Source of the DNA: Deltaproteobacteria bacterium
Lineage (GTDB): Bacteria; Desulfobacterota; Desulfarculia; Adiutricales; Adiutricaceae
Direction: 5' to 3'
Length of the DNA stretch: 6,843 nucleotides
NCBI GenBank assembly: GCA_031278835.1
Contig: JAITJP010000336.1
Span: 1 to 6,843, forward strand
The position numbers were made by a program, and so were the translations under genes. Positions 6,011 through 6,843 of the stretch are shown here, in pieces (the first letter of the stretch is position 1; the number at the start of each line of letters is the position of its first letter). The notes beneath the pieces are model-generated. The model was not told where the DNA came from. It saw only the letters and a list, made by a program, of their open reading frames with translations, and did not search any database.

Positions 6011-6163
6011 TTAACCCCGCTCAGAAGCCCAAAAATCTTCTTTCTCACTAATTTCCCAGGCCCTTTTCCTGGCCAGCCCGGGTAATTTTGCTTCCAAAAT
6101 TATGCCAATCCCCTGGCCATTTGCCCGGCTCGGCCACCAGATCATGAAATATGCCCCATCAGC
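6011..6163 (-). pseudogene. Possible remnant of a PD-(D/E)XK nuclease-domain gene (DUF1703-like)
   Basis: On the - strand the frame from 6163 to the stop at 6011 reads ADGAYFMIWWPS, then GQGIGIILEAKL, then RKRAWEISEKEDFW. In the nuclease domain at the C-terminus of the AAA-ATPase-like/PD-(D/E)XK proteins, a G-x-x-D segment is followed by a strand ending in E-x-K and then a helix with an AL-x-QI-x-EK-x-Y pattern. The fragment resembles this layout, with ILEAK as the E-x-K motif. An in-frame TGA at 6166-6164 interrupts it exactly where the family often has Gly-Arg-x-Asp, and the frame upstream of that TGA stays open to about 6280. The match was made by eye on about 50 residues and could be chance. 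Confidence 0.3.
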
Positions 6164-6339
6164 TCAGCCCAAGCCTACCGGACTGAGCCAAAAAAGGCCA
6201 GGGCCTTTAAATTTAGCCAAAATAGAATTAGCTATAAAAATTTTATCTTTATTAGAATAAACAACCAATTAATCGCGTTCATGAGTTAGAGCTCAAACAA
6301 ATTTATTTTTCAGCCCTTTCTATTCTGGCTAAGCCTGTC

Positions 6340-6369
6340 TTGACAATCATTTATATGCCGTGGTAAATT
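6340..6369 (+). promoter_or_regulatory. Orphan sigma-70-like promoter pointing into the gene-poor region
   Basis: A consensus -35 TTGACA (6340-6345) is followed after 18 nt by TAAATT (6364-6369), which carries an extended -10 TGG just before it. No gene with a ribosome site follows: the first ATG at 6418 opens only 21 codons. It could drive a small RNA, be a relic, or be chance. Confidence 0.3.
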
Positions 6370-6628
6370 TACAACACTTAAGCCCTAACTATCAAAACAA
6401 ACAGTTTTTTTAGCTTAATGGTGGGGCCAGGAATCAAGACTAGCCAAAAACCAGTTTTAGGCTTATGGGCCCTGCCCCTATGAAGGCTTCTAAGGCTTCT
6501 ATCTTGTTTCCTAAGTCTTCTTTCCACCTTATTGCCAACAAATATTTGGCCGGGATATTTCCTGGGCTTGGCTTTGATGGCCAAAAAGCTGGGGCCATTT
6601 CTCAATTGCCTGATATACTAAGTACCAA

Positions 6629-6789
6629 TATTTTCTAATAATTTTTATATAACCAGGGCTATTTGGGGCTTTTACCTAGTGGCGATTTTATATTTACTTA
6701 AATATTCTAAAAATTATTTCACACCGGGCTTTAAAAATCTCAACACGGCCGGTTGGGCTTGATTATCAACTCTCTGTATTTTCTAATAA
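6629..6789. repeat. 13-bp direct repeats TATTTTCTAATAA
   Basis: Identical 13-mers lie at 6629-6641 and 6777-6789. Their core TTCTAATAA also occurs inverted at 6249-6257. The DNA is AT-rich, so chance is not excluded. Confidence 0.4.
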
Positions 6790-6843
6790 AATTTGCTTTT
6801 AGGCCAAGTAATTTTATTCCCTATTGGCCTAGTTTTTCTGGTA

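Larger units (their letters stand above)
5647..6843. other. AT-rich gene-poor region of about 1.2 kb
   Basis: No intact gene can be defended here. Composition shifts to AT-rich apart from GGCC-bearing islands at about 6050-6200 and 6430-6600. These islands hold short, stop-broken reading frames that read like protein on the - strand, consistent with gene debris. One may derive from a PD-(D/E)XK nuclease gene (6011-6163); another is a 52-codon frame at 6440-6598. A promoter-like site pointing + lies at 6340-6369. Short repeats include AAGGCTTCTAA (5828, 6483) and TATTTTCTAATAA (6629, 6777). I found no tRNA, CRISPR or transposon ends. Confidence 0.5.

Noticed and set aside
6102..6260. 52-codon + strand frame, open without a start back to about 6014
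   Set aside because: It has no ribosome site and no recognisable motif. The opposite strand in the same place has a more family-like reading.
6378..6605. 75-codon - strand frame in the AT-rich tail
   Set aside because: It is strongly basic, with no ribosome site or recognisable motif. An overlapping - strand frame (6440-6598) looks more protein-like, and neither is convincing as a gene.
1..6843. tRNA, rRNA, CRISPR array or complete insertion sequence
   Set aside because: I scanned by eye for T-loop/acceptor patterns, regularly spaced repeats and transposase motifs with terminal inverted repeats, and found none.

Overview
The window looks like a chromosomal segment of a Gram-negative bacterium. 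It has separate tatA, tatB and tatC genes, a [4Fe-4S]-type uracil-DNA glycosylase homologue, and an exported GlcG/HbpS-family protein. This set, with the helix plus linker in front of the glycosylase domain, is most like deltaproteobacterial (Desulfobacterota) genomes, but that placement is an inference from style. Genes are moderately GC-rich and favour GCC, GGC and CCC codons. The tetranucleotide GGCC is dense in both coding and non-coding DNA. From about 5.6 kb to the end the DNA is AT-rich and gene-poor.

Layout: (1) 3-110, the 3' end of an unidentified + strand gene, closed by a strong intrinsic terminator (114-150). (2) 427-2262, a tight + strand run: a divergent family-4-like uracil-DNA glycosylase homologue, then tatA, then tatB, with gaps of 22 and 14 nt. 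(3) 2263-2514, a gap with a weak hairpin and a long poly-T tract. (4) 2515-3609, a peptidase C45 / acyl-CoA:6-APA acyltransferase-like Ntn-hydrolase. (5) 3632-4720, tatC with an unusual 120-residue Pro-rich N-terminal extension or a mis-assigned start, ended by a terminator at 4817-4843. (6) 5048-5563 on the - strand, a secreted GlcG/HbpS-family protein behind a perfect 10-bp inverted repeat. (7) 5647-6843, about 1.2 kb without a convincing intact gene. It holds what may be debris of a PD-(D/E)XK nuclease-type gene, an orphan promoter-like site and short repeats.

How the genes work together: TatA, TatB and TatC form the twin-arginine translocase that moves folded proteins across the inner membrane. 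Here the operon is split, with an Ntn-hydrolase gene between tatB and tatC. That protein has no signal peptide, so it is probably cytoplasmic and not itself a Tat substrate. The glycosylase homologue upstream keeps all four Fe-S cysteines but has lost the usual catalytic motifs, so it may be a structural or DNA-binding relative and not a working repair enzyme. The GlcG/HbpS protein carries a Sec-type signal and is transcribed convergently with tatC.

I see no CRISPR array, tRNA, rRNA or recognisable insertion sequence. The best candidates for something unusual are the motif-stripped Fe-S glycosylase homologue with its Tyr-Gly-Gln repeat linker, the Ntn-hydrolase inside the tat locus, and the recurrent T-tract directly before Shine-Dalgarno sites.
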